Assembly (NCBI RefSeq): GCF_015624505.1
Contig: NZ_CP061379.1
Location: 2,480,001 to 2,544,000 of the forward strand
Reading direction: 5' to 3'
DNA length: 64,000 nt
Source of the DNA: Bradyrhizobium commune
GTDB lineage: Bacteria; Pseudomonadota; Alphaproteobacteria; Rhizobiales; Xanthobacteraceae
Shown here: in pieces, positions 46,006 to 55,823 of the stretch
How positions within the stretch are numbered: position 1 is the stretch's first letter
Layout of the letters: every line of letters begins with the position of its first letter
Made by a program: the position numbers and the translations under genes
The notes under the pieces: model-generated
Told to the model about the DNA's origin: nothing
Databases searched by the model: none
What the model saw: the letters and a program-made list of their open reading frames with translations, nothing else

Positions 46006-46141
46006 GGGCGTACTCCGGTCAGACATCTTCCGTTCATCCTGACTCCGTGGTCGGGATTGGCGCAAGGGCGGGGTCAGTGATAGAGCAGGACGCAAATCGC
46101 GGGTTGTTCCGCGAGCCCTGCACAAACCTTCATCAAGAGCC

Positions 46142-47005
46142 ATGCCCGATCAGCAATATGTTCTGACACTGTCCTGCCCGGATCGCCCGGGCATCGTCTC
46201 GGCGGTGTCGACCTTCCTGGCCCATAACGGACAGAACATTCTCGACGCCCAGCAGTTCGACGACATCGAGACCAAGAAATTCTTCATGCGCGTGGTGTTC
46301 ACCGCGGCCGATCTTGCCGTGGAGCTATCTGCGCTCCAGACCGGCTTTGCCGCGATCGCCGAGCGTTTCGGCATGGAGTGGCAGATGCGCGACCGCGCCG
46401 CGCATCGCAAGGTGATGCTGCTGGTGTCGAAGTCCGACCACTGCCTGGTCGACATTCTCTATCGCTGGCGCACCGGGGAATTGCCGATGACGCTCGCCGC
46501 GATCGTCTCCAACCATCCGCGCGAGGTCTATGCCGGGCTCGATTTCGGCGGGATTCCGTTCCACTATCTACCGGTCACCAAGGAGACCAAAAGCGAGCAG
46601 GAGGCGCAGATCCTCGATCTCGTCGCCAAGACCGGGACCGATCTCGTGGTGCTCGCCCGCTACATGCAGATCCTGTCGGATGATCTGTCGGCAAAACTGT
46701 CCGGCCGCTGCATCAACATCCACCACTCATTCCTGCCGGGCTTCAAGGGTGCAAAACCCTATCACCAGGCCCATGAGCGCGGCGTCAAGCTGATCGGCGC
46801 GACAGCTCACTACGTCACGCGCGACCTCGACGAGGGCCCGATCATCGACCAGGATGTCGAGCGCATCAGCCATCGCGATACGCCGGAAGATCTGGTGCGC
46901 AAGGGCCGCGACATTGAGCGCCGCGTGCTGGCGCGCGCGATCCGTTACCATCTCGACGACCGCGTCATCCCCAACGGCCGCAAGACCGTGGTGTTTATGG
47001 ATTAG
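46142..47005 (+). CDS. purU: Formyltetrahydrofolate deformylase PurU
   Basis: 287 residues. An N-terminal ACT domain ([18 protein letters not shown]) is followed by the formyltransferase fold, with the conserved [20 protein letters not shown] and the catalytic Asp in [15 protein letters not shown]. It hydrolyses 10-formyl-THF to THF and formate, supplying formate for purine synthesis and balancing the one-carbon pool. The length is standard. The stop overlaps the convergent lipoprotein gene by 4 nt. Confidence 0.96.
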   Translation: MPDQQYVLTLSCPDRPGIVSAVSTFLAHNGQNILDAQQFDDIETKKFFMRVVFTAADLAVELSALQTGFAAIAERFGMEWQMRDRAAHRKVMLLVSKSDHCLVDILYRWRTGELPMTLAAIVSNHPREVYAGLDFGGIPFHYLPVTKETKSEQEAQILDLVAKTGTDLVVLARYMQILSDDLSAKLSGRCINIHHSFLPGFKGAKPYHQAHERGVKLIGATAHYVTRDLDEGPIIDQDVERISHRDTPEDLVRKGRDIERRVLARAIRYHLDDRVIPNGRKTVVFMD

Positions 47006-47286
47006 TGCACCGCCTCGCCCGAGGTAGAGCCCGTGGCGCCCTTCTGGGCCTGCTCTTCCTTCTCGCGATCGGCCGCCGGCATCAGCCGCTTGCGCTCGCG
47101 CTCCTTCATGTAGGCGTCGTATTGCGGCGTGCCCGGCCGCGGCGGTGCGTCTGCCGGCAGGCCGCCGGCCCATTGCGGGATGTATTCACCCATCCCGGAC
47201 GAGAGTCTTTCATTGACGGTGCCGCAGCCGGATAGCACCGCGGCAAATGCGAGGAGCGTCAGGAGAGATCGGAAACGCAGGGGCAT
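47002..47286 (-). CDS. Small lipoprotein
   Basis: 94 residues from ATG 47286 (frame open to 47304). A lipoprotein signal peptide is clear: a basic start, hydrophobic [11 protein letters not shown] and lipobox LSGC, so the Cys becomes the lipid-modified N-terminus. The mature part is charged and disordered-looking, rich in Glu, Lys and Arg. No family recognised. It should sit in the envelope. Confidence 0.8.
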   Translation of the reverse strand: MPLRFRSLLTLLAFAAVLSGCGTVNERLSSGMGEYIPQWAGGLPADAPPRPGTPQYDAYMKERERKRLMPAADREKEEQAQKGATGSTSGEAVH

Positions 47287-47546
47287 CGTAAGGGGCGCCG
47301 GCATCGGAACAAGTGTGGACGGACGCTGGGGTAACCAACGGGTCAGGAACGGTAGCCTTCAACAAGGTAAAATTGGCTTATTCGAGATAGGTATTGAATT
47401 ACCAAATGCGGCCCGATGCCTTGCGGACCGATGTTCAAATTCTGCAAATGAAAGGCGAAATCCTCCATCCACGCGCCCAGCCGCATTCCTAGACTGCGGC
47501 CAGTTCCTCGCGACAATCTGGCTTGGTCGCCGATGGGGCTTTTTCG

Positions 47547-47582
47547 TTGACAGGTCCATTTTATTTGTACAATCGTACAAAT
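47547..47582 (+). promoter_or_regulatory. Perfect inverted repeat ATTTGTAC-AATC-GTACAAAT with overlapping promoter-like elements
   Basis: The arms at 47563-47570 and 47575-47582 are exact reverse complements with a 4-nt spacer. A TTGACA hexamer at 47547-47552 precedes it, and TACAAT within it could be a -10 box (15-nt spacer, shorter than ideal). The arrangement suggests a repressor operator over a promoter, about 240 nt upstream of the second transporter operon. The rest of the 531-nt gap 47287-47817 shows no gene. Confidence 0.5.
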
Positions 47583-47817
47583 CGGTCTGGCTTGGGATGC
47601 GCGCGGGTTACCCGACGTAACCAAGGCGCGCGCTTCGCCGACGGCAATTGGAACGCTCGGCTTGCGCCGAATGGTCGCCAAACGTCCGATTGACAAGGAC
47701 GGCGCGAAAGACGCCATGTGGCGCGCGATATCGCTCGCGCGTGAGATATAAGGTCAGGCAAGGATCGGGCACTCGGTCCAGGGCACAAGAGTCAGGAATG
47801 AAGGGGAGGGACATCTG

Positions 47818-49005
47818 ATGTTCGGACGTAAGCTTTCACGCAAATTTTCTTGGGCAACCGCCGTTGCGGCCATCGCGGGCCTCGCGGTCGCGGCGCCGGC
47901 CAAGGCCGAAGACAGTGTCAAGGTCGGCCTGATCCTGCCGATGACCGGCGGTCAGGCCTCGACCGGCAAGCAGATCGAGAACGCGATCAAGCTCTACATG
48001 CAGCAAAAGGGCGACACCGTCGCCGGCAAGAAGGTCGAGATCATCCTCAAGGACGATGCTGCTATCCCCGACAAGACCAAGACGGCCGCGCAGGAGCTGA
48101 TCGTCAACGACAAGGTCAATTTCATCGCCGGCTTCGGCGTGACGCCGGCTGCACTTGCCGCTGCGCCGCTCGCCACCCAGGCCAAGATCCCTGAAGTCGT
48201 GATGGCGGCCGGCACCTCCATCATCACCGAGCGTTCGCCCTATATCGTGCGCACCAGCTTCACGCTGGCGCAGTCCTCGACCATCATCGGCGACTGGGCG
48301 GTGAAGAACGGCATCAAGAAGGTGGCGACCCTGACTTCGGACTACGCGCCGGGCAATGACGCGCTCAACTTCTTCAAGGAGCACTTCACCGCCGGCGGCG
48401 GCGAGGTGGTCGAAGAGGTCAAGGTGCCGCTCGCCAATCCCGACTTCGCGCCGTTCCTCCAGCGCATGAAGGATGCCAAGCCCGACGCGATCTTCGTGTT
48501 CGTGCCGGCCGGCCAGGGCGGCAACTTCATGAAGCAATATGCCGAGCGCGGCCTCGACAAGGCCGGCATCAAGGTGATCGGACCGGGCGACGTCACCGAC
48601 GACGACCTGCTCAACAACATGGGCGACGCCGTGCTCGGCACGGTCACCGCGCATCTCTATTCGGCAGCCCACCCCTCGCAGATGAACAAGGATTTCGTCG
48701 CGGCCTACAAGGAGGCTTACGGCACCCGTCCGGGCTTCATGGCAGTGAGCGGCTATGACGGCATCCACCTGATCTACGAAGCCCTGAAGAAGACCAATGG
48801 CGACACCGACGGCACCAAGCTGGTCGAGGCCATGAAGGGCCAGAAGTGGGAAAGCCCGCGCGGCCCGATCTCGATCGATCCCGAGACCCGCGACATCGTG
48901 CAGAACATCTACATCCGCAAGGTCGAGAAGGTCGACGGCGAGCTCTACAATGTCGAGTTCGCAACCTTCGAGGCCGTCAAGGATCTCGGCAAGACCAAGA
49001 AGTGA
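47818..49005 (+). CDS. Periplasmic substrate-binding protein of a Liv-type ABC transporter (second set)
   Basis: 395 residues with a signal peptide (basic start, WATAVAAIAGLAVAAPAKAE with cleavage after AKA) and a strong GGGGAGGGA ribosome site. The mature protein starts VKVGLILPMTGGQASTGKQI, the LivJ-type fold. It heads a complete + strand operon of binding protein, LivH, LivM, LivG and LivF. A hairpin repeat separates it from the permease genes, as expected where the binding protein is made in excess. Ligand unknown. Confidence 0.93.
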   Translation: MFGRKLSRKFSWATAVAAIAGLAVAAPAKAEDSVKVGLILPMTGGQASTGKQIENAIKLYMQQKGDTVAGKKVEIILKDDAAIPDKTKTAAQELIVNDKVNFIAGFGVTPAALAAAPLATQAKIPEVVMAAGTSIITERSPYIVRTSFTLAQSSTIIGDWAVKNGIKKVATLTSDYAPGNDALNFFKEHFTAGGGEVVEEVKVPLANPDFAPFLQRMKDAKPDAIFVFVPAGQGGNFMKQYAERGLDKAGIKVIGPGDVTDDDLLNNMGDAVLGTVTAHLYSAAHPSQMNKDFVAAYKEAYGTRPGFMAVSGYDGIHLIYEALKKTNGDTDGTKLVEAMKGQKWESPRGPISIDPETRDIVQNIYIRKVEKVDGELYNVEFATFEAVKDLGKTKK

Positions 49006-49020
49006 CGCGCGAAAGCGCGT

Positions 49021-49160
49021 CATCCCGGGGCTCTCCTCTTACCTCTCCCGCTTGCGGGAGAGGTCGGCGCGAAGCGCCGGGTGAGGGTTCTCTCCTCGTC
49101 GGGGGGCTCTCTGTGGAGGGACCCTCTCCCCCAACCCTCTCCCGCAAGCGGGAGAGGGAG
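49021..49160. repeat. Palindromic intergenic repeat between binding-protein and permease genes
   Basis: Two perfect hairpins flank the element: ACCTCTCCCGC/GCGGGAGAGGT at 49041-49064 and CCCTCTCCCGC/GCGGGAGAGGG at 49135-49158, each with a 2-nt centre. GGGTGAGGG between them links it to the family at 39537-39682. Its place right after the binding-protein stop would let it block 3'-exonuclease decay. Confidence 0.85.
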
Positions 49161-49205
49161 CGCAGCACGGCACTCGGCTACACTTGAGATGATTTTCGAC
49201 GCACG

Positions 49206-50075
49206 ATGACCTCTATCCTCACCAACCTGTTCGATGGCGTTGCCTACGGCATGCTGCTGTTCGTGCTGGCCTGCGGGCTCGCGGTCACGCTCGGCCTGAT
49301 GAACTTCGTCAATCTCGCCCACGGCGCCTTCGCCATGGCCGGCGGCTATGTCTGCATGGTGCTGGTCAACCGGATGGGCTGGCCGTTCTTTGCTGCCTTG
49401 CCGCTCGCCTTCGTCTCGGCTGCCGCGATCGGCATCGTGCTCGAGCGCACGCTCTATCGCCATCTCTATGCGCGCAGTCATCTCGACCAGGTGCTGTTCA
49501 CGATTGGTCTTACGTTCATGTCGGTCGCCGCCGTCGACTACATCCAGGGCTCGTCGCGCGTGTTCATCAATCTGCCGGCCGCGCTCCAGGGGCAGTTCGA
49601 CCTGTTCGGCGTCGGCATCGGCCGTTACCGGCTGATGATCATCGTGATCTGCGGGCTGCTCACCATTGGTCTCCAGATGGTGCTCGCCAAGACGCGCTTC
49701 GGCAGTCGCCTGCGCGCCGCGGTCGATGATCCCCGCGCCGCGAGCGGCCTCGGCATCAACGTGCCGCAAGTGTTTGCCTTCACGTTTGCTTTCGGTTGCG
49801 GGCTCGCTGGCCTCGGTGGCGCGTTGAGCGCCGAGATTCTCGGCCTCGATCCGTATTTCCCGCTGAAGTTCATGATCTACTTTTTGATCGTGGTCACCGT
49901 CGGCGGCTCGTCCTCGATCACCGGCCCGTTCCTGGCCTCGCTGCTGCTCGGCATCGGCGACGTCGCCGGCAAATATTATGTGCCCAAGATGGGCCCCTTC
50001 GTGATCTACACCATGATGATCGTGATCCTGATCTGGCGCCCGAACGGTCTGTTCGGCCGCACGGCCGCGCGCTGA
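49206..50075 (+). CDS. LivH-type ABC transporter permease (second set)
   Basis: 289 residues, about 8 membrane helices, family motif MNFVNLAHGAFAMAGGYV and coupling segment LRAAVDDPRAASGLGINV. Standard length. The following LivM-type gene starts 8 nt after its stop. With that subunit it forms the inner-membrane channel. Confidence 0.93.
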   Translation: MTSILTNLFDGVAYGMLLFVLACGLAVTLGLMNFVNLAHGAFAMAGGYVCMVLVNRMGWPFFAALPLAFVSAAAIGIVLERTLYRHLYARSHLDQVLFTIGLTFMSVAAVDYIQGSSRVFINLPAALQGQFDLFGVGIGRYRLMIIVICGLLTIGLQMVLAKTRFGSRLRAAVDDPRAASGLGINVPQVFAFTFAFGCGLAGLGGALSAEILGLDPYFPLKFMIYFLIVVTVGGSSSITGPFLASLLLGIGDVAGKYYVPKMGPFVIYTMMIVILIWRPNGLFGRTAAR

Positions 50076-50083
50076 GTTCGCCG

Positions 50084-51112
50084 ATGAACGCTTCTTCCGA
50101 CGTCGGTTTTCACGCCCAGCGCCAGGCGCGCTGGCATTACGGCGAGGCTGCCTTCTGGCTGATCGTGCTGGCCTGCGGCTTTCTGTTTCCCACGCGCTAT
50201 CTGATCATGACCGACATCCTGCGGCTGGCGCTGTTTGCGATGTCGCTCGATCTCATCCTCGGCTATGCCGGCATCGTTTCGCTCGGGCACGCCGCCTTTT
50301 TCGGCGTCGGCGCCTATGCCGCGGGACTGCTTGCGCTGCACGGCATCATCAACGAGCCCGTGCTCGCGCTGATCGTCGCAGGCCTCGCCGCGATGGTGCT
50401 CGGTTTTGCCACGAGCTTCCTGGTGATCCGCGGCGTCGATCTCACGCGCCTGATGGTGACGCTCGGCATCGCGCTCCTGCTGGAGGCGCTCGCCGAGCGC
50501 TTCTCCAACATCACCGGCGGCACCGACGGCCTGCAGGGCATCGAGATGCAGCCGATCTTCGGCGAGATACCGTTCGACATGTTCGGCAAGGCAAGCTTCT
50601 TCTACTCGCTGGCGGTGCTGTTCGTGCTGTTCCTGTTTGCCCGTCGCGTCGTGCATTCGCCGTTCGGCCTGTCGCTCCGCGCGATCAAGAACAATCCGCT
50701 GCGCGCGGCCGCCATCGGCATCCCAGTCAACCGCCGCCTGATCGCAATCTACACGCTCGCTGCGTTCTATGCCGGCATCGCAGGCGCGCTGTTCACCCAA
50801 ACCACCGCGATCGCCTCGCTCGACGTGTTCGCCTTCGATCGCTCCGCCGATCTGATGTTGGTGCTCGTGATCGGCGGCACCGGCTATCTCTATGGCGGGC
50901 TGATCGGCGCGGTGATCTTCCGCATGCTCCAGGAAGTGTTCTCCACCATCACCCCGCAATATTGGCAGTTCTGGATCGGCCTCGTGCTGGTCGTGATCGT
51001 GCTGGTCGGCCGCCAGCGCCTGCATTACGGGGTGCTGTTCCTGCCCAACCTCCTGATCAAGCAAATCGCGGGACGGAAGGCGGTTGTCACCGTGCCGGAG
51101 AGCGACGCATGA
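50084..51112 (+). CDS. LivM-type ABC transporter permease (second set)
   Basis: 342 residues from ATG 50084, the first start after the LivH-type stop; the longer frame into the previous gene is a shadow. Visible features are LILGYAGIVSLGHAAFFGVG and the coupling segment LRAIKNNPLRAAAIGIPV, with 9-10 helices. The stop overlaps the next start (ATGA). Confidence 0.93.
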   Translation: MNASSDVGFHAQRQARWHYGEAAFWLIVLACGFLFPTRYLIMTDILRLALFAMSLDLILGYAGIVSLGHAAFFGVGAYAAGLLALHGIINEPVLALIVAGLAAMVLGFATSFLVIRGVDLTRLMVTLGIALLLEALAERFSNITGGTDGLQGIEMQPIFGEIPFDMFGKASFFYSLAVLFVLFLFARRVVHSPFGLSLRAIKNNPLRAAAIGIPVNRRLIAIYTLAAFYAGIAGALFTQTTAIASLDVFAFDRSADLMLVLVIGGTGYLYGGLIGAVIFRMLQEVFSTITPQYWQFWIGLVLVVIVLVGRQRLHYGVLFLPNLLIKQIAGRKAVVTVPESDA

Positions 51113-51856
51113 CCATCGCGCTCGAAACCCAGAATCTCGAAAAGACCTTTGGCGGCCTGCGCGTCACCCGCGATCTCTCGCTGAAGATCGAGCAGGGCGC
51201 CCGGCACGCGCTGATCGGTCCGAACGGTGCCGGCAAGACCACTGTGATCAACCAGCTCACCGGCGTGCTCAAGCCGAATTCGGGGCGCATCCTGCTCGAA
51301 GGCCAGGACATCACCGATCTGCCCGTGCACAAGCGCGTGCTGCGTGGTCTCTCCCGCACTTTTCAGATCAACCAGCTCTACCCGGACCTGACCCCACTCG
51401 AGACCATTGGCCTCGCCGTCTCCGAGCGTCTCGGCCATGGCGGCGACTGGTGGCGGCGGATGGGAACGCGCGACGACGTCAATGACGAGATCGCCGATCT
51501 CCTGACGCGCTTCCATCTGCTCGACGTCATGAACGAGCAGACCGTGACGCTGCCTTACGGCAAGCAGCGCCTGCTCGAGATCGCGGTCGCGATCGCGGCC
51601 AAGCCTCGCGTCCTGCTGCTCGACGAGCCCGCCGCCGGCGTGCCCGAGAGCGAGCGTCACGACATTCTCGCCGTCGTAGGTAGCCTGCCGCGCGACGTCA
51701 CGGTGCTGCTGATCGAGCACGACATGGACCTCGTGTTCTCCTTCGCCGACCGCATCTCCGTGCTGGTCTCGGGCGCACTGCTCACTGAAGGGCCACCGGA
51801 GCAAGTCGCGCGCGATCCACAAGTGAAGGCCGTCTATCTCGGCGAGGAGGCGGTCA

Positions 51857-51864
<8 letters not shown>
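51109..51864 (+). CDS. LivG-type ABC transporter ATP-binding protein (second set)
   Basis: 251 residues from ATG 51109 (ATGA overlap with the permease stop). Walker A is GPNGAGKTT, the signature region VTLPYGKQRLLEIAVAI, Walker B VLLLDEPAAGV and the switch IEHDMDLVFSF, as in LivG. The following LivF-type gene starts 8 nt before its stop, so all four downstream subunits are co-translated. Confidence 0.93.
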
Positions 51865-52573
<709 letters not shown>

Positions 52574-52592
52574 GATTTCCGGGAGTTAGAAA

Positions 52593-53711
52593 ATGCAGCG
52601 AACCAAAGCCCCCTTCCGCGCCGACGAGGTCGGCAGCCTCCTGCGCCCAGCCAAGATCAAGGAAGCCCGCGCCAAGCTCGAGAAGGGCGAGATCGCGGCC
52701 GACGATCTGCGCAAGATCGAGGACATGGAGATCGAGAAGGTCGTGCACAAGCAGGCCTCGGTCGGACTGAAGCTCGCGACCGACGGTGAATTCCGCCGCT
52801 CCTGGTGGCATTTCGACTTCCTGGCCAAGCTGACCGGGTGCGAGCTGTTTCACCCCGACGCCGGCATCCAGTTCACGGGCGTGCAGACCCGGCACGACGC
52901 GGTGCGCGTGATCGACAAGCTCGACTTCCCCGATAACCACCCGATGCTGGACCACTTCCGCTTCCTGAAGAAGTACACCGACCAGGCCCACGTCACCGCC
53001 AAGATGACGATTCCCTCGCCAGCGGTGCTGCACTTCCGCGGCGGCCGCAAGGCGATCTCCAAGGACGTCTATCCCGATCTCGACGCCTTCTATGAGGATC
53101 TCGGCAAGACCTATCGCAAGGCCGTGAAGGCTTTCTACGACGCCGGCTGCCGCTACCTCCAGTTCGACGACACCGTCTGGGCCTATCTCTGCTCGCCGGA
53201 TGAGTTGCAGAAGGCGCGCGAGCGTGGCGACACTCCGGATGGTCTCCAACAGATCTATGCACGCATCATCAACTACGCGCTGGCCGAGAAGCCCGCCGAC
53301 ATGGTGGTGACGACGCATGTCTGCCGCGGCAATTTCCGCTCCACCTGGATTTCCTCGGGCGGTTACGAGCCGGTGGCGGAGACCATGCTCGCCGGCACCA
53401 ATTACGATGGCTACTTCCTGGAATACGATAGTGACCGCGCCGGCGGCTTCGAGCCGCTGCGCTTCCTGCCCAAGGGCAACAAGGTCGTCGTGGTCGGCGT
53501 CATCACCTCGAAGTTCGGCGAGCTCGAGAAGAAGGACGACATCAAGCGCCGCCTCGAGGAAGCGGCCAAGTTCGCGCCGCTCGAGCAGCTCGCGCTGTCT
53601 CCACAATGCGGCTTCGCCTCGACCGAAGAGGGCAACATCCTCTCCGAAGAAGAGCAGTGGGCCAAGCTGAGCCTCGCCGTCGAGATCGCGAAGGAAGTGT
53701 GGGGCAACTGA
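52593..53711 (+). CDS. MetE C-terminal-like (cobalamin-independent methionine synthase-type) protein
   Basis: 372 residues matching only the catalytic C-terminal barrel of MetE, as in YxjG/YxjH-type proteins. Zinc ligands are visible in VTTHVCRGN (His and Cys), YFLEYDSDR (Glu) and LSPQCGFAS (Cys). The N-terminal MQRTKAPFRADEVGSLLRP is typical of the group. These proteins transfer a methyl group to a thiol or salvage methionine precursors. It follows the Liv-type transporter operon by 19 nt, so the transporter might bring in its substrate. Confidence 0.88.
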   Translation: MQRTKAPFRADEVGSLLRPAKIKEARAKLEKGEIAADDLRKIEDMEIEKVVHKQASVGLKLATDGEFRRSWWHFDFLAKLTGCELFHPDAGIQFTGVQTRHDAVRVIDKLDFPDNHPMLDHFRFLKKYTDQAHVTAKMTIPSPAVLHFRGGRKAISKDVYPDLDAFYEDLGKTYRKAVKAFYDAGCRYLQFDDTVWAYLCSPDELQKARERGDTPDGLQQIYARIINYALAEKPADMVVTTHVCRGNFRSTWISSGGYEPVAETMLAGTNYDGYFLEYDSDRAGGFEPLRFLPKGNKVVVVGVITSKFGELEKKDDIKRRLEEAAKFAPLEQLALSPQCGFASTEEGNILSEEEQWAKLSLAVEIAKEVWGN

Positions 53712-53765
53712 GCGCCGCGCAGTCCGTCACGTGAGTGACGGGTAACCAGCACTACAATTTCGGAG

Positions 53766-53886
53766 TCGTCCCGGCGAAGGCCGGGACCCATACTCCGAGG
53801 AAGTCATTGTGCGCGCGAAGCTGGTAACTCCGAGTCTTCGCAAACTATTGCTGCGGCGTATGGGTCCCGGCCTTCGCCGGGACGAC
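53766..53886. repeat. Inverted pair of Bradyrhizobium-type palindromic repeats
   Basis: Hairpins GTCCCGGC-GAAG-GCCGGGAC at 53768-53787 and GTCCCGGC-CTTC-GCCGGGAC at 53864-53883. The flanks (GTCGTCC, CCCATA and TATGGG, GGACGAC) are also complementary, so the whole block can fold into one long structure. It lies between convergent genes and could act as a bidirectional terminator. Confidence 0.85.
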
Positions 53887-53939
53887 GCGGAGTTTGACGG
53901 GCGGCTTTCGCCGCACCGCAGCCAACGCAAGCGTCCCCC

Positions 53940-55652
53940 TCACTTCTCCGCCAGATAAACCTCGCCCAGCAGCGACGAGTTCGACCGCGGCACCTGCTTG
54001 TTCTTCGTGGTCGAGACCACTTCTGCACGCACCCGCGTCAGCATCTGCTGCACCTCCAGCCCCGGCGTGCCGATATGGCGGGAGAGCGCGGCGGAGAATG
54101 GCGAATTGGCGCCTTCGCCGTCGAGCGCGACCTGGCCGGGCGCAGTCGCGAACGCGATCAGCGTGCCGGCCCCTAATGTCGCGCCGGCGCCGAGGCTCGA
54201 TGGCGTGGCGAGGCCTGAGGCGCCCTCGATGCCGCGATCGGTGCCGGCGGCTGCGACCCGCTGTGCCATCGGATTGTTGCGGCAGGCATCGAAGATCAAA
54301 ATGTTGGTGCGGACCTGGTCGTCGAGGCCGGCCATGATCGTGTCCATGTCGATCATCGCCTCGGTTATGCCAGTGCCCGGCTTGAGCTCGACATCGACGG
54401 GAATGAGATAGTTGCGGCCGTCGACCTGCACGCCGTGGCCGGCATAATAGACCAAGGCGACCTGCGCCCGCGCTGCCTCGCGCAGGAAGTCGCGCGTCAT
54501 CTTCTGCATCGCTGCGCGGTCGAGATCGACGCCCTCCGACACGGTGAAGCCGATGTCGCGCAGGCTCCTTGCAACCGCGTGCGCATCATTGGGCGGATTG
54601 GGCAGCGCCTTCACACGCGCATAGCCGCCGTTGCCGATGACCAGTGCCATCCGTGTGCCGCGGACGGCCGGGGCAGGCGAGGGCGCGCCCCCGGTCTGCT
54701 GCGGGGCAGCGGGTGCTGTCGGCTGCGTCGTCGGCGACGGCGCATCGCGCGGGATCGGCGCGGTTGCATCCGTCACCAGCGACAGGCGCACTTTTGCGGT
54801 GGCCTGGTTGGCCTTGCTGCCGGCATCTGATGCGACGATCGCAAGCGTCGCCTTGTAGTCATCGCGCGCGCGGCCGTAGTCGCCCTTGGCCTCATAGGCC
54901 AGCGCGCGATGGGTGTAGCCGGAGATCAGCACGCTGTTCGGCGGCGTCATGATGTTGACCGGCGGCTTCTCCTTGGCGAGCCGGATCGCCTCGCTGCCGT
55001 CGGCAATGGCGCGGTCGAGATCGCCCTTCGCGCGCCAGATCGCGGTGCGATTGATCAACGGCTGTGGCAGCGTCGGATCGAGCCGGATCGCCTGGTTGAT
55101 GTCGGCCAGTGCGCCATCGAGGTCGCCGAGCGCCTCCTTCGCGATGCCGCGGTTCTGGAACGAGAACGCCGATCTCGGATCGGCCTTGATCGACATGTCG
55201 TAATCGGCGATCGCCTTGGTGTAGTCGCCCTTGCCGCGCCAGGCATTGCCGCGGTTGTGGAAGATGATGCCGCTGGGTGGGCCGAGCTTGAGCGCGTCGT
55301 CGAAATCGGCGATCGCGATGTCGTAGTCGCCCTTGTCGTAATAGGCCGATCCCCTGAGATTGTAGACCGCCTGGCTCGGCTGGAGCCGGATCGCTTCGGT
55401 CGTATCAGCGATGACCTTGGCGTAGTCGCCCTTCTTGTTCCAGCCCACGGCGCGCCAGAAATAGACGGTCGCGAGCTGCTCGCCCTTGAACACCTTCAGG
55501 GCGATGATCTTGGTGCAGGCGTCGACCATCTGGTCCGCCGGCGTGGTGTCGGTGGTGCAGAGCGGCCCGAGCTGGCTGCGCGCCTGCGCGGAGGCGGGCG
55601 CGGACCACAGGGTTGCAGCGAGAAGTGAGAGCGCGACGATCAGGCGGCGCAT
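53940..55652 (-). CDS. Secreted TPR protein with C-terminal caspase-like (peptidase C14) domain
   Basis: 570 residues from ATG 55652. A signal peptide (MRRLIVALSLLAATLWSAPA, then SA) is followed by TPR-like repeats to about residue 290 (GDYTKAIADYDMSIKADP and similar). A Pro/Ala/Thr-rich linker precedes the caspase fold from about 333. The catalytic pair is intact: His 406 in YYAGHGVQ and Cys 457 in DACRNNP. Metacaspase-like proteins of this type occur in rhizobia; substrates are unknown. Not in an operon. Confidence 0.88.
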   Translation of the reverse strand: MRRLIVALSLLAATLWSAPASAQARSQLGPLCTTDTTPADQMVDACTKIIALKVFKGEQLATVYFWRAVGWNKKGDYAKVIADTTEAIRLQPSQAVYNLRGSAYYDKGDYDIAIADFDDALKLGPPSGIIFHNRGNAWRGKGDYTKAIADYDMSIKADPRSAFSFQNRGIAKEALGDLDGALADINQAIRLDPTLPQPLINRTAIWRAKGDLDRAIADGSEAIRLAKEKPPVNIMTPPNSVLISGYTHRALAYEAKGDYGRARDDYKATLAIVASDAGSKANQATAKVRLSLVTDATAPIPRDAPSPTTQPTAPAAPQQTGGAPSPAPAVRGTRMALVIGNGGYARVKALPNPPNDAHAVARSLRDIGFTVSEGVDLDRAAMQKMTRDFLREAARAQVALVYYAGHGVQVDGRNYLIPVDVELKPGTGITEAMIDMDTIMAGLDDQVRTNILIFDACRNNPMAQRVAAAGTDRGIEGASGLATPSSLGAGATLGAGTLIAFATAPGQVALDGEGANSPFSAALSRHIGTPGLEVQQMLTRVRAEVVSTTKNKQVPRSNSSLLGEVYLAEK

Positions 55653-55823
55653 GGCGATGGGTCCCGCAAAAGGAGGAGCCTGTTTGTTGCCCGGCCGTGC
55701 GCCGGGGTTCACCGCGCGGTCGCCCAAGTCCCGCACCGCCTGGGATTTTGATCCCTATTCCCTGAGTGGGCAGAATTTGCTAAGAGACAGGCCCCAATCC
55801 GTCTGCCCACCGCTTTCCCACCG

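Noticed and set aside
47343..47788. Small - strand open frames in the gap upstream of the second transporter operon
   Set aside because: No ribosome sites or sensible composition; the region is better explained as a leader and control region.
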